Below, piece after piece: positions 54,962 to 63,829 of a stretch of 64,000 nt of DNA. Below the pieces are notes generated by a model. That model had not been told where the DNA came from, did no database searches, and saw only the letters and a program-made list of their open reading frames with translations. The stretch is taken from contig NZ_CP107902.1 in assembly GCF_036013935.1 (NCBI RefSeq), positions 2,017,001-2,081,000 on the forward strand, given 5' to 3'. The position numbers and the translations under genes are program-made. Position 1 is the stretch's first letter. Every line of letters starts with the position of its first letter. The DNA comes from Streptomyces sp. NBC_00461. GTDB lineage: Bacteria; Actinomycetota; Actinomycetes; Streptomycetales; Streptomycetaceae.

Positions 54962-57745
54962 TCACCGATGGGACGTGTACTCCACCACCTGCTGGAAGGT
55001 GGGCCGGTTCTGCCAGCTGATGTTGCGGTGCTTGATGCCGCCCAGGGTGCGCTGCACGATCGAGTCGGCGCACCACTGGTCGCCCGCCGAGCAGAGGGAG
55101 TCGCCGGGGTAGACGGTCGACGCGGACGTGCCGGCCGCCGACTTCAGGGTGCTGATCAGGATGTCCCGGCAGGAGTTCAGGCTGCCGCCGCCGCAGTACT
55201 TCGCCGCCAACGGCCCCTGCACCGGCTCACCGAGCACCGCCCGGATGTCCTTGTCGACGTAGCTCCACCAGCCGTACTGGAAGGAGCTTCCCGCGTGCGA
55301 GCCGGTGGGCCCATGGGCGGCCGACGGTGACTCGTCGATCGGCAGGTCGTTGCCGAAGGCGCTGTACAGGTCGCTGCCGAGGCCCGGTTCGAACTCGGCC
55401 TTGACCAGCAGCGGCCACCACGCGTCCAGGATCCGGATCGCGTCGGCGTCGGCGTACTTCTTCGAACCGGCCGACGTCTCCGTGCGCTTGGCGCCCGCCG
55501 TCACCCACGCCTGCAGCTTGCTCACCGCGGCCGCGGCCGTGGAGTCGGTGACCGGGCTGCTGTTGACGACCTTGAGCAGCTTCGGCAGCACGTCCTCGGC
55601 CCGCAGGTCGGCCAGTGACGCGTCCGACATCGCCTTCACCAGCGACGACCGTGTCACCCCGCCCGCGGCCACGAGCTTCTTCACCCGGTCCTCGAGCAGG
55701 TTGCCACGGTGCACGGACCCGTCGCCCCAGGGCGCGGTCGTGTAGTCCTTGGCCTGCTTGTTGTTCCAGGAGATGTAGTAGTCCTGGTCGATGGAGTTGG
55801 GATGCGCGGAGGCCGCCGTGTAGTCGGCGGTGTTGGTGGCCGGGTCCCAGTTCTGCCACTCGTACGCCGCCCGCGCCCAGACCGGGAACTCGGCGTCGAC
55901 GCCACTCGCCCGCTCCGGGTTGTTGCCGCTGTTGTAGTACGCGGTGTGCGAGGAGTCGGCGTAGAACCAGTTGAACGTGTAGTTGATGTGCTGCGCCGCG
56001 CTCTGGAAGGTCTGCGGGCTCTTCACGTAGTCCGGGTCGTTGAGCATCTGGAAGCCGATGATCGAGTCGGCCTCGTGCATGTAGGACGAGCGCAGGGTGG
56101 TGTAGGCGACCTTCTTGCCGCCGACGGTCGCCCGGTACTCCACCGGCCCGTACTTGGTGCGCCAGACCCGCATCGTGTACGAGCCCGCCGCGGTGCCGTC
56201 GGCCGTGGTGGGCTTCCAGGAGTTCGCCTGCTCGACCTTGTCCATGGCGGTGCAGGTGCCGTGGTACAGGTAGTGGTAGTCGTCCTGGCACAGCTCCACG
56301 GCGTACGTGTCGATGATGTCCTGGCCGGAGGTCGTCGCGCTCCAGGAGTAGTCCTGGCCGCGGCCCAGTTCGACGTACATGCTCAGGCCCGCGAAGGAGG
56401 CGCCGCGGGCGCTGATGCCCGGGCCCTGGATCTCCTGGAGCATGAGCAGCTGCGGGGCGAAGTAGCCGGTCTGCGGCCCGAACACGGCTACAGGGTGGCC
56501 GCTGGCGGTGTACTTGCCGCTCACCACGAGGGCGTTGGACATGCCGCGCTTGGCCGAGCTCAGGGTGGTCGCCGCCGCCGTGGCCGAGGCGCCGGTGGAG
56601 CCGGCGGTGGCCGCGCTGCCCGTGCGGTCGTGGACGAGTGGCTCCTGGGTCACCGAACCGGCGTCGGGCAGGGCCTCGCCCTGGGGGTCGGCGGGCTTGG
56701 AGGCGTACGGGAAGCTCTCGCCGTTGTGGACGGTGAGGACGGCCTCGGGGTCGTTGCGTTCGCGGAAGGACTCCCAGACCTTGGTGCCCTCCTCCACGCC
56801 GTACTTGGACTGGGCGGCGATCAGTGAGAGCGCGTTGTTGACCTCGCCACCGCCGCCGGAGCCGAACAGCGAGCCGACGACCGAGGCCAGCGCGACCAGA
56901 TCGGTGATCTTGAAGTGGTCGATGGTGCCGGCGTTGGTGATCGAGTCCTTGTGCCCGGTGAGGACGTACTCGCCCGGGAAGTAACGGCCACTGTCCGAGG
57001 CGTCGATGTAGGAGTTGATGCCGGCCAGGTAGGCGTTGGCGTCGTCCAGGGCCAGCTTCCCGCGGGCCCCGTTGGTGGCGACGGCGTTGTCGATCTGGGC
57101 CTGCAGATCGGCCTCGGTGTACGGGGCGCTGCGGTAGAACTCCTGCTCCAGCCCCTGGTTGGAGGGGGCGCCGCCCGCGAAGGTCGTCAGCTGGCCGCGT
57201 CCGACGTGCCGGAAGACGTCCATGAGCCACAGCCGGTCCTCAGCCGCGGCATACCCGGCGCCGAACTCCGTCCCGTATCTGGTGGTACCGGTGATGTGGG
57301 GAATGCCCGCCTTCTTGTCGCGGACGATCGTCACGTCGGTGCGGCCGGCCGGCTTCTCGGAGGAGGCGACCTGATCGGAAGAGACCCCGAAAGACGCGTC
57401 GTTGAAGAAGGTGTTGATCTTCGAGTCGGTGAGGGTGGAGTAGCCCGTGGCGAGGTCGGCGTACGGGCCGAGCTGGTCCTCGGCATGGCTGGGCTGGGTG
57501 CCGAAGGCCTGGTTGAGGAGGATCTGGGCCAGGGTGGCGTTGCCGTTCTCACCCGGCGGCGTGATGTCGGAGCACTGGCCGCCGCAGTAGTCGTTCGAGG
57601 CGGTGGCGGCGACCGCGGTCGCCTGGGTGAGCGGGGACAAAAGACCAGCAACCAGGACGCATATGGATGCGCTCTTCAGGAACCCGGCGAGCCTGCCGGG
57701 AGTTCTCAGTCTGCGTGGGGCGATACGTGAGGGACGCCGAGGCAT
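54962..57745 (-). CDS. Secreted penicillin acylase family protein (AHL/cyclic-lipopeptide acylase-like)
   Basis: A 927-residue Ntn-hydrolase precursor. An N-terminal signal (basic residues then SASICVLVAGLLSPLTQATAVAA, cleavage near residue 47) directs export. The autoprocessing site is in AKRGMSNALVVSG, giving Ser403 as the N-terminal nucleophile of the beta chain; the preceding alpha chain and a spacer peptide are normal for the family. Streptomyces members deacylate acyl-homoserine lactones, lipopeptides or penicillins; the exact substrate is not known. No partner gene is adjacent on this strand. Confidence 0.88.
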   Translation of the reverse strand: MPRRPSRIAPRRLRTPGRLAGFLKSASICVLVAGLLSPLTQATAVAATASNDYCGGQCSDITPPGENGNATLAQILLNQAFGTQPSHAEDQLGPYADLATGYSTLTDSKINTFFNDASFGVSSDQVASSEKPAGRTDVTIVRDKKAGIPHITGTTRYGTEFGAGYAAAEDRLWLMDVFRHVGRGQLTTFAGGAPSNQGLEQEFYRSAPYTEADLQAQIDNAVATNGARGKLALDDANAYLAGINSYIDASDSGRYFPGEYVLTGHKDSITNAGTIDHFKITDLVALASVVGSLFGSGGGGEVNNALSLIAAQSKYGVEEGTKVWESFRERNDPEAVLTVHNGESFPYASKPADPQGEALPDAGSVTQEPLVHDRTGSAATAGSTGASATAAATTLSSAKRGMSNALVVSGKYTASGHPVAVFGPQTGYFAPQLLMLQEIQGPGISARGASFAGLSMYVELGRGQDYSWSATTSGQDIIDTYAVELCQDDYHYLYHGTCTAMDKVEQANSWKPTTADGTAAGSYTMRVWRTKYGPVEYRATVGGKKVAYTTLRSSYMHEADSIIGFQMLNDPDYVKSPQTFQSAAQHINYTFNWFYADSSHTAYYNSGNNPERASGVDAEFPVWARAAYEWQNWDPATNTADYTAASAHPNSIDQDYYISWNNKQAKDYTTAPWGDGSVHRGNLLEDRVKKLVAAGGVTRSSLVKAMSDASLADLRAEDVLPKLLKVVNSSPVTDSTAAAAVSKLQAWVTAGAKRTETSAGSKKYADADAIRILDAWWPLLVKAEFEPGLGSDLYSAFGNDLPIDESPSAAHGPTGSHAGSSFQYGWWSYVDKDIRAVLGEPVQGPLAAKYCGGGSLNSCRDILISTLKSAAGTSASTVYPGDSLCSAGDQWCADSIVQRTLGGIKHRNISWQNRPTFQQVVEYTSHR

Positions 57746-57977
57746 GGCAGCTCCTACCGACGGGGGTGAGCCGGGACGTTACCGCCGGTAGCCCCGAGAG
57801 TGAAGATGAACATGCGTCAAGTTTTGGAGTAGTCAGGGCAGCTTATGGGGGTCATCGGAAAACGGATGGAGCCGAATCGCTTGTCGATACGTCTATTCGT
57901 CAACGTCGCGCGAAGTCCGGCGCGACGACGCCGAAGTGACCGAAGTACAGGTGCAGGTGTGACGGAGGTGCAGGGCG

Positions 57978-58580
57978 ATGGCCGGTTTCCGGAGTCTGGC
58001 GAGACAGGTCCGCGATCCGCGGTGCGATCTGGCACTGCGGCGCTATTCACTGCGCAAGTGCCTTGAGCGGTTCGCTCCTTACGGGCACAGGGCGACCTGG
58101 GACCATTTGTGCTCCCGGGCAGGGTTCGGTCCGGAGGACCGCTCCCCCGACCCGGTGCGGCTCGTGGCCGCGCTGGACGAGTTGGAAGACGCGCGTTCGG
58201 TCTGGCTGGCCTACGAGGTCGAGTTCGCCGAGCGGCGCAAGAAGGAGAAGCACGACGGGCTGCGTCGGCCGGGCACTGTGGACGACTGGCACCGTCTGAC
58301 CTGGGGCGGGTTCGGTGTCGCCTGGTGCGACGACCCACGGGTGCACCCCCGTGAACCGCTCGCCGAGGTGCTGCGCCGGCTGATCACCGGCCTGGAGCGC
58401 GAGCCGGGTTCGGGTTGCCCGGTGTGCGGCGCGCAGCGCCTGATCTGGAAGTACGACCTGGACCACGAACCCTCCACGGGTCCGGTCTGCACTCACTGCG
58501 GAATTCTCGTGCCACGGCCCGTGCTCAAAGCCGAGGCCCTGGCGGACGCAAGGCGCGGAAGGCTGCTCGTGTCGGCCTAG
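57978..58580 (+). CDS. Hypothetical protein with C-terminal zinc-ribbon motif
   Basis: A 200-residue protein common in Streptomyces. The C-terminus has two CxxC pairs (GCPVCGAQRLIWKYD and VCTHCGILVPR) that could form a zinc ribbon. The N-terminal half is Arg-rich and includes GFGVAWCDDP. No enzyme motif. It is divergent from the acylase gene; the 232 bases between them are moderately AT-rich and must hold both promoters. Confidence 0.7.
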   Translation: MAGFRSLARQVRDPRCDLALRRYSLRKCLERFAPYGHRATWDHLCSRAGFGPEDRSPDPVRLVAALDELEDARSVWLAYEVEFAERRKKEKHDGLRRPGTVDDWHRLTWGGFGVAWCDDPRVHPREPLAEVLRRLITGLEREPGSGCPVCGAQRLIWKYDLDHEPSTGPVCTHCGILVPRPVLKAEALADARRGRLLVSA

Positions 58581-58816
58581 GGTCCGGCAATCGGATCGAG
58601 CCGGCTGCAGGACACGGCAACCTCCTGGCTGACCCGAGCGGGGTCGGTGGGGGTCCCCGGCATGCGTGACGCCGGGAGCGGGGGAACGTGCAGCCGCACG
58701 GCGGAGGCGGGAGTCGACGCGGAGGGTCGGCGACCGACGACAACACGGCCGGGGGTGCGCCGGGGATGCCGCACCCCCTGTTTGTCCGCCATTGTCACGA
58801 CTGGCACCATCGGGAC
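58581..58816. other. 236-bp intergenic region before the BKACE gene
   Basis: No gene supported. TTGTCC at about 58780 might be a -35 box for the BKACE gene, but no matching -10 could be fixed. The long frame upstream of the BKACE start reads as non-coding. Confidence 0.35.
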
Positions 58817-59554
58817 ATGGTGCAGGTGTGTCTCAACGGATCTCGGGGCGCCTTGGACAGCGCGCGTGTGCCGCTGTCGCCGGAGGCGATGGCCGAGTCG
58901 GCGGCGTATGCGGTCGCGGCCGGGGCTACGGACATCCATGTCCATCCCAAGGGCCCCTGCGGGCAGGACTCCCTCTCGCCCAGAGTCCTCGCGCCGACGC
59001 TCGACGCGATCAGGGCGCGGGTGTCGGTGCCGGTCGGCGTGACCACGGGCGCCTGGGCCGAACCGGGCCCGGCCGCACGCCTGGAGCGTGTCCGCAGCTG
59101 GTCCATGCTGTCCGAGCCGCCCGACCACGCCTCGGTCAACTGGCATGAGGAGGGCGCGGAGGAGATCGCCGCCGCACTGATCGACCTCGGTGTGGGGGTC
59201 GAGGCGGGCATCTGGTCGGGGACGGACGGGGCGGCCCGGTTCGCCGTCTCGCCCGTCGGCCCGCGGGTGCGGCGGGTGCTGGCCGAGGTGACGGACACCT
59301 CGGAGGACACAGCCGAGCACACCGCCCATGCCCTCCTGGCCGACCTGGGTTCCGCCCACGGCCGCCCCGTGCTGCTGCACGGCGAGGACGGCAGCGTGTG
59401 GCCGGTGCTGCGGCTGGCCGGGCGGCTGGGGCTCGCCACCCGGATCGGCCTGGAGGACACGCTGCTGCTGCCGGACGGGGAACGAGCCCTGTCCAACGCT
59501 CAGTTGGTCGCCGAGGGGCTGTCCCAGTACGGGTGGGCCCAGCGCTCGTCGTAG
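58817..59554 (+). CDS. BKACE (3-keto-5-aminohexanoate cleavage enzyme, DUF849) family protein
   Basis: A 245-residue BKACE family protein. These zinc enzymes cleave beta-keto acids with acetyl-CoA in carnitine, lysine or dehydrocarnitine breakdown. MVQVCLNGSRG at the start, then the metal-binding DIHVHPKG and SVNWHEEG motifs are visible, though the protein is shorter than typical members. The ATG at 58817 has only a weak GGGA nearby but gives the family N-terminus. Its last 55 bases overlap the convergent hypothetical gene. Confidence 0.8.
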   Translation: MVQVCLNGSRGALDSARVPLSPEAMAESAAYAVAAGATDIHVHPKGPCGQDSLSPRVLAPTLDAIRARVSVPVGVTTGAWAEPGPAARLERVRSWSMLSEPPDHASVNWHEEGAEEIAAALIDLGVGVEAGIWSGTDGAARFAVSPVGPRVRRVLAEVTDTSEDTAEHTAHALLADLGSAHGRPVLLHGEDGSVWPVLRLAGRLGLATRIGLEDTLLLPDGERALSNAQLVAEGLSQYGWAQRSS

Positions 59555-60234
59555 GGCAGGGCGAGGAGCTCGGCGCGGACGGCCAGATCGGGCTCACCGT
59601 GGGCGCGCAGCCGGGCCGCACCCGGGCCGGCCAGCCAGGTGCGCAGGTCGGCGAGTCCGGTGTCCACGCTGTCGTCGTACCACCAGGAGAACGGGGAGGC
59701 GTCGGACAGCAGGTCGCGGAGCCAGGAGTCGGCGCAGAGGGCGAGATGCGCGCCGGCGACCGGACCACGGCCCCACCCGTCCAGGAACGGGGTCACGGTC
59801 CGGGCGATCGTGGTGCAGGTCTCGAAGGTGTCCTCGATGCCGTAGGGCGGCTCGGGCACCGTCAGGGCGTGCCGCCACCAGGCGTTCAGGAACGCCTCGA
59901 TCGCGGCGGCCTGGTCGGCCGGCCAGGAGCGCCAGTCCACCCGGGACAGCCCGTGGGCCCCGTAGTTGATCGAACCCAGGCTGCCGTCGGCCATCGCCCG
60001 TGCGGCCTGCGGCAGCAGGCGCCGCATCACGGCCGCGTGGTCGTCGAAGTGGTCGGACACCTCGAAGAGGTAGTACTGCACGACGTCCACGGGTATCGGC
60101 ACGTGCGGCGTGCGCAGATACGCGGTCTCCTCGGGCGCGTGACAGTAACCGCAACCGGTCTCGTCAACGCTCGCGAAACCGTCGAAGACCGTGTCGATGT
60201 CCGCGAGGGCGGCGTCAAGTGCGGCTGGAAACAT
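59500..60234 (-). CDS. Hypothetical cytoplasmic protein
   Basis: A protein of about 244 residues with no family I recognise. It has GYCHAPEET near residue 30 and an all-helical C-terminal half rich in Trp (WWRHALTV, SWWYDDS, WAHPYWDS). The ATG at 60234 (MFPAALDAALAD) is preferred to the one 30 bases upstream. It overlaps the BKACE 3' end by 55 bases, tail to tail. Confidence 0.65.
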   Translation of the reverse strand: MFPAALDAALADIDTVFDGFASVDETGCGYCHAPEETAYLRTPHVPIPVDVVQYYLFEVSDHFDDHAAVMRRLLPQAARAMADGSLGSINYGAHGLSRVDWRSWPADQAAAIEAFLNAWWRHALTVPEPPYGIEDTFETCTTIARTVTPFLDGWGRGPVAGAHLALCADSWLRDLLSDASPFSWWYDDSVDTGLADLRTWLAGPGAARLRAHGEPDLAVRAELLALPYDERWAHPYWDSPSATN

Positions 60235-60392
60235 GGGAGTTGGTCCCGTCAGGACTCCGTGCACGGCGTGCGGGTCGGCCGAAGATCCCGACGCTAGCAG
60301 TAGCTAATCCGCTCGCTCCACCCTTTTCCCGTCCGGACAGTGGGGAGGCGATGAAACACACCTGAGAACGACCTGCGGAACGAGGAGTCCCG

Positions 60393-61460
60393 ATGTCGAC
60401 GCTGCGCGTCACCGCCGAAGTGCTGACCGTCCACGAGCATCCGAACGCCGATGCCCTCGAACTGGCCCAGGTGGGCCTGTACCGGGCCGTCGTCGCCAAG
60501 GGCACGTACCGCACCGGCGATGCCGCCCTCTACATCCCCGAGCAGTCCGTGCTGCCGGCCGGCCTGATCGAGGAGCTGGGGCTGACCGGACGGCTGGCGG
60601 GCGGCAACTCGGACCGGGTGAAGGCGGTGCGGCTGCGCGGTGAGCTGTCGCAGGGCATCGTGTGCCGCCCGAAGGCGCTCGCGGACGTCGACCTGGCGCG
60701 GGCCGCCCTGGACGGCACGGACTTCGCCGAGCGGCTGGGCATCACCAAGTGGGTGCCGCCGATCCCGCCCACGATGAACGGCGAGGTCGAGTCCGCGCCC
60801 GATCTGCTGCCCTGGGTCGACATCGAGAACATCCAGCGGTTTCCGGACATCTTCTCACCGGGCGAGGCTGTGGTCCTGACCGAGAAACTGCACGGCTCGG
60901 CCTGTCTGCTGACCTACCTCGCCGACGAGGGTCGCGTGCACGTCTCCTCCAAGGGCTTCGGCGCCAAGTCCCTCGCCCTGAAGGAGGATCCGCGCAATCT
61001 GTACTGGCGGGCGGTGCACGGCCACGGCGTCGCCGAGGCCGCCACCCGCCTCGCCGAGCGAGTGGGCGCCCGCCGGGTCGGCATCTTCGGTGAGGTGTAC
61101 GGCGCGGGGGTCCAGGACCTGACGTACGGCGCCGACGGCCGCCGGACCACCCTCGGGTATGCGGTGTTCGACGTCAGCGCGGAGATCGACGGCACGGTGC
61201 GGTGGCTGGACGCGGCCGAACTGCTCGGCGGAGAGCTGCCGTTGGTGCCGCGGCTGTACGAGGGGCCGTACGACATCGGCCGGGTGCTGGAGATCGCGAG
61301 CGGGCGGGAGACCGTGTCCGGGCGGGAGCTGCATCTGCGCGAAGGGGTCGTGATCCGTCCGGCGGCCGAGCGGCACAGCCCCGTGACCGGGGGCCGGGCG
61401 ATCGCGAAGGCGGTGAGTGCGGCCTATCTGACGCGCAAGGGCGGCACGGAGTTCGAGTGA
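60393..61460 (+). CDS. ATP-dependent RNA ligase (DraRnl/Rnl5-like)
   Basis: A 355-residue RNA ligase of the nucleotidyltransferase superfamily. The adenylation lysine is Lys165 in EKLHGSA, followed by motif III-like GIFGEVYG and a motif IV/V region ending LREGVVIRP. The N-terminal 150 residues (MSTLRVTAEVLTVHEHPNADALELAQV) form an OB-like module shared with the Deinococcus RNA ligase family, which seals nicks with a 3'-OH/5'-phosphate end where the 3' side is RNA. In bacteria the role is thought to be repair. It is an isolated gene preceded by GAGG. Confidence 0.85.
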   Translation: MSTLRVTAEVLTVHEHPNADALELAQVGLYRAVVAKGTYRTGDAALYIPEQSVLPAGLIEELGLTGRLAGGNSDRVKAVRLRGELSQGIVCRPKALADVDLARAALDGTDFAERLGITKWVPPIPPTMNGEVESAPDLLPWVDIENIQRFPDIFSPGEAVVLTEKLHGSACLLTYLADEGRVHVSSKGFGAKSLALKEDPRNLYWRAVHGHGVAEAATRLAERVGARRVGIFGEVYGAGVQDLTYGADGRRTTLGYAVFDVSAEIDGTVRWLDAAELLGGELPLVPRLYEGPYDIGRVLEIASGRETVSGRELHLREGVVIRPAAERHSPVTGGRAIAKAVSAAYLTRKGGTEFE

Positions 61461-61490
61461 ACGGGGTTGCCCGACGGGCGGGCACCCTCT

Positions 61491-61659
61491 CTAGTGCCGC
61501 GGCAGGGAACGTTTGCCCGTCAAGGAGCGGCGTCCGGTGCGTGCTCTCGGCGTGCCGGCCGGAAGTCCTCGTACTGGACGTACTTGGGCTTTCGGCCGGT
61601 GCGGTGAGAGTGCGTGCCGGGCGTCGCGACGGGGCGAACGTTGCCTGTTGCGGCACTAG
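61491..61659. repeat. 169-bp palindromic element (MITE-like/long extended palindrome) ending in the soxR stop codon
   Basis: The outer arms 61491-61521 and 61628-61659 are near-perfect inverted repeats (CTAGTGCCGC... and ...GCGGCACTAG), and the interior has a smaller hairpin about GTACTGGACGTAC. The same kind of element recurs in many Streptomyces genomes from memory. The right arm contains the TAG stop of the soxR gene (61656-61658). Read as RNA it would fold into one long hairpin, so it may also terminate both convergent genes. Confidence 0.85.
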
Positions 61660-62186
61660 CTCCGCTGCTGCCGCATCCGGTTCGCCGCTCGCTCGACCAG
61701 CAGACGCGATCCCGCCTGCTGTTCGCCGAACACGTCGTCCGGGTTGGACAGGACACAGCCGTCGAGGGAGAGACAGCCGCAGCCGATGCAGTCGGTGAGG
61801 TGGTCGCGAAGGCGGTTGAGCTGCTTGATGCGCTCGTCGAGCTCGGAGCGCCAGGCCTCGGAGAGACGGGCCCAGTCCTCCCGAGTGGGGGTGCGCTCCT
61901 CGGGGAGCTCGGCGAGCGCCTCGCGGATCGTGGCCAGGGGGATGCCGACGCGCTGTGCGGCCCGTACGAAGGCGACCCGGCGCAGCGCGTCGCGGTGGTA
62001 GCGGCGCTGGTTGCCGGCGGTGCGGCTGCTGCTGATCAGACCCTTGGACTCGTAGAAGTGCAGGGCGGAGACGGCGGCGCCGCTTCGCGCGGCGAGCTGG
62101 CCTACCGTGAGCTCGTGGATCTTCTCTGGAATCTGGGGCACTCCTCGAAGCCTACCGACCCCGTCGGGGCCGTTGTCCGTTGACAT
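61656..62186 (-). CDS. soxR: Redox-sensing transcriptional regulator SoxR (MerR family)
   Basis: A 176-residue MerR protein: helix-turn-helix [26 protein letters not shown], dimerisation helix, and the iron-sulfur cluster cysteines in [12 protein letters not shown] (CX2CXCX5C). In Streptomyces SoxR is activated by redox-active metabolites such as actinorhodin rather than superoxide. The start at 62186 adds 15 residues before [10 protein letters not shown]; the GTG at 62141 gives the usual length but has a poor ribosome site. The stop lies inside the palindromic element. Confidence 0.9.
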   Translation of the reverse strand: MSTDNGPDGVGRLRGVPQIPEKIHELTVGQLAARSGAAVSALHFYESKGLISSSRTAGNQRRYHRDALRRVAFVRAAQRVGIPLATIREALAELPEERTPTREDWARLSEAWRSELDERIKQLNRLRDHLTDCIGCGCLSLDGCVLSNPDDVFGEQQAGSRLLVERAANRMRQQRS

Positions 62187-62206
62187 TGGATTCCCGTCCG
62201 AGCATG

Positions 62207-62222
62207 CTAAGCAGTTGCTTAG
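62207..62222. promoter_or_regulatory. Palindromic operator upstream of the MaoC gene
   Basis: CTAAGCAGTTGCTTAG is a perfect 7-2-7 palindrome 26 bases upstream of the MaoC ATG. It matches the imperfect site CTAAGCGCTCGCTCAG (reverse strand of 63395-63410) in front of the TetR gene at 62724-63347, giving the shared pattern CTAAGCNNTYGCTYAG. This links the MaoC gene to that TetR. A TTGACA at 62180-62185 could be the -35 box, with the operator over the -10 region. Confidence 0.75.
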
Positions 62223-62248
62223 ACTTTTGACCGATGGGAGGCCTGGAC

Positions 62249-62710
62249 ATGGCAGAGCCGAGGATCTTCACGTCCGCCGACGACCTGAAGGCGGCGGTGG
62301 GCGAGCAGCTGGGGTACACCGACTGGCTGGAGGTCGACCAGAAGCGGATCGATCTCTTCGCCGAGGCGACCGGGGACCACCAGTGGATCCATGTGGACCC
62401 GGAGAAGGCGGCGGCGGGACCGTTCGGCACGACCATCGCGCACGGGTATCTGACCCTGTCGCTGCTGCCGCTGTTCGGGCCGCAGCTGATCACGGTCGAG
62501 GGCGTGCGGATGGGCGTCAACTACGGGACCAACAAGGTCCGCTTCCCCGCACCGGTCCCGGTCGGCTCACGCCTGCGCGCGACCGGGAAGATCAGCAGCG
62601 TCGAGGACGTGCCGGGCGGCATCCAGGTGGCCGTCGCCTACACCGTGGAACGCGAGGGCGGCGACAAGCCCGTATGCGTGGCCGAGTCGGTGGCCCGCTT
62701 CTACCTCTGA
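62249..62710 (+). CDS. MaoC-like (R)-specific enoyl-CoA hydratase
   Basis: A 153-residue hot-dog-fold hydratase. The catalytic segment [36 protein letters not shown] contains the conserved Asp and His (D and H in ATGDHQWIH) of MaoC dehydratases, which hydrate or dehydrate acyl-CoA in fatty-acid or hydroxy-acid metabolism. ATG at 62249 has GGGAGG 7 bases upstream. It is divergent from soxR and convergent with the TetR gene. Confidence 0.9.
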   Translation: MAEPRIFTSADDLKAAVGEQLGYTDWLEVDQKRIDLFAEATGDHQWIHVDPEKAAAGPFGTTIAHGYLTLSLLPLFGPQLITVEGVRMGVNYGTNKVRFPAPVPVGSRLRATGKISSVEDVPGGIQVAVAYTVEREGGDKPVCVAESVARFYL

Positions 62711-62723
62711 GCGGCCCGGGGGG

Positions 62724-63347
62724 CTACTTGACCCCCACCATGCGCAGCACGAGGTCGGCGTCGAGCGCGCCGATCTCGTCGGGCGTCCAGGGCCCGTCGA
62801 TGTTGAACCAGCGGGCGACGTCGATGCAGAGCGACATGACGGCGAGGGTCGTGCCCTTGACGTCCAGCACGTCGAACTCGCCGGACGTGATGCCGTCCTC
62901 GATGATCCCGCGCACCTCCGCGTCGCACTGCCGGCGCAGCGCGAGGATCTCGGCGCGAGCCCCCGGTCCGAGCGAGTCCAGCTCGTACTGCACGACCCGG
63001 GCGGTGGTGCGGCCGCCCGCGTGCCAGCGGACGAAGGAGCTCACCGCGTCGGCCAGCCGCTCGGTCGCGGTGCCCTCGCGCCGGGCCGCCGTCTGCAGGA
63101 TCTCAAGGGCCTTGGCGTGACCGATCCTGCTGATCCGGTGGAGCAGCTCCTCCTTGGTCTTGTAGTGGATGTAGAGCGCGGCCGGGCTCATGCCCGCGCG
63201 GCCCGCGATGTCACGGGTCGTCGTGGCGTGGTACCCGCGCTCGGCGAAGGCCTCCACCGCGGCGATCAGCAGCCGCCGGGCCGCGTCGGGCGTGACCTCA
63301 CCCCACGCCGACGCCTCGCCGCCGGCCGTCTCCTCCGCCGTACTCAT
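62724..63347 (-). CDS. TetR/AcrR-family regulator
   Basis: A 207-residue TetR regulator with the helix-turn-helix LLIAAVEAFAERGYHATTTRDIAGRAGMSPAALYIHYKTKEELLHRI at about residues 25-70. Its own promoter has an operator-like palindrome at 63395-63410 that matches the one before the MaoC gene, so it probably autoregulates and controls MaoC, and perhaps the acyl-CoA dehydrogenase at the window edge. Confidence 0.85.
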   Translation of the reverse strand: MSTAEETAGGEASAWGEVTPDAARRLLIAAVEAFAERGYHATTTRDIAGRAGMSPAALYIHYKTKEELLHRISRIGHAKALEILQTAARREGTATERLADAVSSFVRWHAGGRTTARVVQYELDSLGPGARAEILALRRQCDAEVRGIIEDGITSGEFDVLDVKGTTLAVMSLCIDVARWFNIDGPWTPDEIGALDADLVLRMVGVK

Positions 63348-63394
63348 CGCTCGCTGCCCCTCTCACCGACAAGGACAACACCATACCGCTGAAG

Positions 63395-63410
63395 CTGAGC
63401 GAGCGCTTAG
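63395..63410. promoter_or_regulatory. Operator-like palindrome upstream of the TetR gene
   Basis: CTGAGCGAGCGCTTAG is an imperfect palindrome 48 bases upstream of the TetR start. Reverse-strand reading CTAAGCGCTCGCTCAG shows the match to the perfect palindrome at 62207-62222. Confidence 0.65.
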
Positions 63411-63466
63411 TGTGCCCGCTCAGGGCTTCTCGGCCTGGCGGCTTCCGGGCTTGGTGGCCAAGGGCC

Positions 63467-63754
63467 TCAGAGCTTCTCGAAGGGGTCGTGGTCGGCGAGC
63501 AGCTTCTCCAGCCGGGCCTGGTCGACGCGGCTGACGATCTGTCCCGCCTCCTGCCGGTCCCGGATCACCTTGGCGAGGGTGAAAGCGGACGTGACCAGGT
63601 ACAGGACGGCGATGGCGAGGAAGCCGCGCACCCAGGCGTCGGCGCTGAGCCGGAAGATGCCGATGGCGGTCGCGGCCATGGCGACGCCGAAGGAGGCGAC
63701 GGCCTGGCCGTAGAAGGCGGCCGTGTTCTGCTGCTTGACCGGTGTATCACTCAT
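63467..63754 (-). CDS. YiaA/YiaB-family inner membrane protein
   Basis: A 95-residue protein with two hydrophobic helices (TAAFYGQAVASFGVAMAATAIGIFRL and VRGFLAIAVLYLVTSAFTLAKVIRD), which is the YiaAB two-helix domain. Function unknown in the family. ATG at 63754 is used because the 11 extra residues upstream do not fit the family; the ribosome site is weak. It is next to the acyl-CoA dehydrogenase gene on the same strand, 75 bases after that gene's stop. Confidence 0.85.
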   Translation of the reverse strand: MSDTPVKQQNTAAFYGQAVASFGVAMAATAIGIFRLSADAWVRGFLAIAVLYLVTSAFTLAKVIRDRQEAGQIVSRVDQARLEKLLADHDPFEKL

Positions 63755-63829
63755 GGGACAAGCGTCGGCGGACGTGGCCGCCGCCACATCCGCCGAAGTA
63801 CCTAGGAGGTACTCAGAACTGAGAGATGG

